A DNA stretch of 64,000 bases from Pseudomonas arcuscaelestis (lineage in GTDB: Bacteria; Pseudomonadota; Gammaproteobacteria; Pseudomonadales; Pseudomonadaceae). The notes under the pieces are model-generated. The model did no database searches, was not told the DNA's origin, and saw only the letters and a program-made list of their open reading frames with translations. Below, piece by piece: positions 62,008 through 64,000 of this stretch. The translations under genes and the position numbers were made by a program. Location: contig NZ_JACOPV010000012.1 of NCBI RefSeq assembly GCF_016881005.1, positions 124,001 to 188,000 of the forward strand. The letters run 5' to 3'. How positions within the stretch are numbered: position 1 is the first letter of the stretch; the number at the start of each line of letters is the position of its first letter.

Positions 62008-63185
62008 GTCACATCCAAGCCAAACTGCTGATTGTCGATGACCTGCCAGAAAACCTGCTGGCACTGGATGCGCTGGTCAAGGGTGAAGACCGCGATGTCT
62101 ACCAGGCCCAGTCTGCCGACCAGGCGCTTTCGTTATTGCTTGAGCACGAGTTCGCCCTGGCCATTCTCGATGTGCAGATGCCGGGAATGAACGGCTTCGA
62201 GCTGGCCGAATTAATGCGCGGCACAGAGAAAACCAAGAACATCCCCATTGTTTTTGTCAGCGCTGCCGGGCGCGAGATGAACTATGCCTTCAAGGGCTAC
62301 GAAAGCGGCGCAGTGGACTTCCTGCACAAGCCGCTGGATAACCAGGCGGTGAAAAGCAAGGTGGCGGTGTTCGTCGATCTGTTCCGTCAGCGCAAGGCCC
62401 TGGGCCAGCAACTGGAGGCTATCGAGCGCAGTCGTGCAGAGCAGGAGCAATTGCTCACGCAACTGCAAGCGGCGCGAGCGGAGCTGGAGCACGCCGTGCG
62501 GATGCGCGACGATTTCATGTCGATTGTTTCCCACGAATTGCGCACTCCGCTGAACGGCCTGATTCTCGAAACCCAACTGCGCAAGCTGCACTTGGCGCGG
62601 GACAATGCCGACGCTTTTGCCCTAGACAAGATGCGGGCGATGGTCGATCGCGACGAGCGCCAGATCAACAGCTTGATCCGCTTGATCGAAGATATGCTCG
62701 ATGTGTCCAGGATCCGCACCGGCAAACTGTCCATCCGCCCCAGCCAATTTGACCTCACGCGCCTGGTCGGTGGCTTGATCGAGAATTTCGCCGCCCAGGC
62801 CGCAGCAGCGCAATCAACCATTGAACTGAAGATCGATGCGCCATTGCTCGGGGTCTGGGATGAGTTCCGCATTGAGCAAGTGCTCGCCAATCTGTTGACT
62901 AATGCCTTGCGCTACGGCGCCAAGCAGCCCGTTACCGTGCGCGCCTACCAGCAGCAACAGTGGGCGTGTATCGAGGTGAGTGATCAGGGCATCGGTATCA
63001 GTGAGGAAAATCAGCAGCGGATTTTCCAGCAGTTCGAGCGTGTTGACTCAAACCAGGGCTGTGCCGGCTTAGGTCTGGGCTTGTACATTTCCGAGCAGAT
63101 TGTGCTGGCTCATGGCGGCCGCATCGAGGTACGCAGCGCCGAAGGACAGGGGGCGACCTTTACTTTGCGCCTGCCGCTGGCCTGA
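62001..63185 (+). CDS. Receiver-histidine kinase protein
   Basis: The 394-residue soluble protein starts with a receiver domain (KLLIVDDLPENLLALDALVK, phosphoacceptor Asp in LAILDVQMPGMNGFELAELM). A coiled-coil linker, HisKA (MSIVSHELRTPLNGLILETQ) and HATPase (TNALRYGAKQPVTVRAYQQQ; GLGLGLYISEQIVLAHGG) follow. No membrane segment is seen. It closes the four-gene translationally coupled run hybrid kinase-cheR-cheB-kinase and probably takes phosphoryl groups from the hybrid kinase or relays to it. Confidence 0.93.
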   Translation: MLSHIQAKLLIVDDLPENLLALDALVKGEDRDVYQAQSADQALSLLLEHEFALAILDVQMPGMNGFELAELMRGTEKTKNIPIVFVSAAGREMNYAFKGYESGAVDFLHKPLDNQAVKSKVAVFVDLFRQRKALGQQLEAIERSRAEQEQLLTQLQAARAELEHAVRMRDDFMSIVSHELRTPLNGLILETQLRKLHLARDNADAFALDKMRAMVDRDERQINSLIRLIEDMLDVSRIRTGKLSIRPSQFDLTRLVGGLIENFAAQAAAAQSTIELKIDAPLLGVWDEFRIEQVLANLLTNALRYGAKQPVTVRAYQQQQWACIEVSDQGIGISEENQQRIFQQFERVDSNQGCAGLGLGLYISEQIVLAHGGRIEVRSAEGQGATFTLRLPLA

Positions 63186-63329
63186 ATACCGCACACCGCT
63201 TGGCGTCAGCGCTTTTACCTCCGGCTCGCGCAGACAGTTCCGACGAAATTTGCTGCGACTAGCTGATACTCCTTCTGCCTGTGAAGGCGTGTGATGACTC
63301 CCTGGTAACTCATCACTGGGAGTAAGCGC

Positions 63330-64000
63330 ATGTCTATTCTCGCGGCAAAGGAAAGCACGGGTCCGTGTCTTCGCGTCGGCGTGTTTTTCGACGGCACCGG
63401 TAATAATCTGCACAACAGCGAGTTGGCAGCTGCCTGCATGGGGCCTGATACCCATTTGCCAAACGCGCCGCCTGCGCTACGCGAACGCTGCGCAGCATAC
63501 GGCTACGATGGGCGCGGGAGTGTACCGAACGACAGCTATGGCACTGCCAAAAGCAATATTGCCAGGTTATATGAACTGTATCGGGATCAGGTCGCCGAGC
63601 AGGTGCAGGACGGTCAGGCGAGCGCGAGCCTGAAGGTGTACGTCGAAGGAATCGGTACGCAGGCGGGTGCGAAGGATTCGCCCCTGAGCATGATGACCGG
63701 CCGCTACAGCTCTGGTGTGATTGCCCGAGCGCAACAGGCGCCCGCCGCGATTATTGAGCAGGTAATGCGCTGGTCGGCCGGTAACCCAGGGACAAGCGTT
63801 CAACGCATCGAATTCGACATCTTCGGTTTCAGCCGTGGAGCAGCAGCGGCTCGGCATTTTGCCAATGACCTGGGCAAAGGCGCCGCCAGTGTGTTGGCGC
63901 AACTATGGCCGACGTCCGCGGCGTTGCTGGCAGAAAATTTCGACTGGCAGTCGACACAATTCATGGCAATCAACTTCATCGGTTTGTACGACTCTGTCGC
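63330..64000 (+). CDS. DUF2235 / Tle1-like putative type VI phospholipase effector, cut by the window edge
   Basis: The 223 residues visible open with RVGVFFDGTGNNLHNSEL, the DUF2235 start. Next is YGYDGRGSVPNDSYGTAKSN, then IEFDIFGFSRGAAAARHFAN, where Gly-Phe-Ser-Arg-Gly is the lipase nucleophile elbow, then FMAINFIGLYDSVA near the edge, where a catalytic Asp is expected. GGGAG lies 8 nt before the ATG. Such proteins are alpha/beta-hydrolase lipases delivered to competitors by the type VI secretion system. No stop is seen, so the gene runs past the window. An immunity gene and VgrG would be expected beyond the edge or elsewhere. Confidence 0.87.
   Translation, partial: MSILAAKESTGPCLRVGVFFDGTGNNLHNSELAAACMGPDTHLPNAPPALRERCAAYGYDGRGSVPNDSYGTAKSNIARLYELYRDQVAEQVQDGQASASLKVYVEGIGTQAGAKDSPLSMMTGRYSSGVIARAQQAPAAIIEQVMRWSAGNPGTSVQRIEFDIFGFSRGAAAARHFANDLGKGAASVLAQLWPTSAALLAENFDWQSTQFMAINFIGLYDSV

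Overview
The window reads as chromosome of a Pseudomonas species capable of nitrate respiration. The evidence is high-GC DNA, glycogen/trehalose gene order glgA-treZ-malQ-treY, an MvaT-type H-NS protein, an OprD porin, and a narXL-narK1K2GHJI region with the Pseudomonas regulator DNR. I cannot assign a species from sequence alone. Gene density is high and almost every long gene overlaps or abuts a neighbour. Accessory-looking stretches are limited to a 1.1 kb repeat cluster near 15 kb and the right edge.

Left part (1-13 kb): a minus-strand operon for glycogen/alpha-glucan and trehalose (glgA, treZ, malQ, start of treY). It is followed by the oxidative pentose-phosphate pair gnd-zwf, the antiporter nhaB, a crotonase, nudC and a TauE-type exporter. 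From 13 to 18 kb lie two copper-delivery proteins (SCO and PCu(A)C), the repeat cluster, a cytochrome b561-like/PepSY pair, a small unknown protein and the SotB efflux transporter.

The centre (18-44 kb) is an anaerobic-respiration island. It opens with divergent ytfE and norR, whose intergenic region carries a sigma-54 promoter and a candidate NorR site. Then come pdxH, moaB-moeA behind a NarL-type palindrome, ubiUVT (oxygen-independent ubiquinone synthesis) behind an ANR/DNR box, a DGC-domain protein, dnr, narL-narX, and the divergent narK1-narK2-narG-narH-narJ-narI-parvulin-moaA operon. Last is the anaerobic ribonucleotide reductase locus nrdD-(glycyl-radical minigene)-nrdG. Together these supply nitrate import and reduction, molybdopterin cofactor, quinone without oxygen, NO-damage repair and DNA precursors without oxygen. 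ANR boxes stand before ubiU, narK1, nrdD and a DUF3079 gene; NarL palindromes stand before moaB, dnr and narK1.

Right part (44-64 kb): an FtrABCD-type ferrous-iron uptake operon behind a Fur box, the DUF3079 gene behind an ANR box, and an LLM monooxygenase/flavin reductase divergent from an NCS1 permease with matching operator-like repeats. These are followed by gloA, an mvaT paralogue, an OprD porin, a stand-alone cobF and a glycosyltransferase. A five-gene signalling group follows (receiver protein, CHASE3-GAF hybrid kinase with three receivers, CheR, CheB, receiver-kinase). The window ends inside a DUF2235/Tle1-like putative type VI phospholipase effector.

Most striking: the class III ribonucleotide reductase is split so that its glycyl-radical segment is a separate 55-residue protein, in frame with nrdD and separated from it by one TGA. 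Other points are the sigma-54/NorR architecture upstream of ytfE, the ANR-box-linked DUF3079 gene, and a rearranged tandem repeat at 14.5-15.6 kb.
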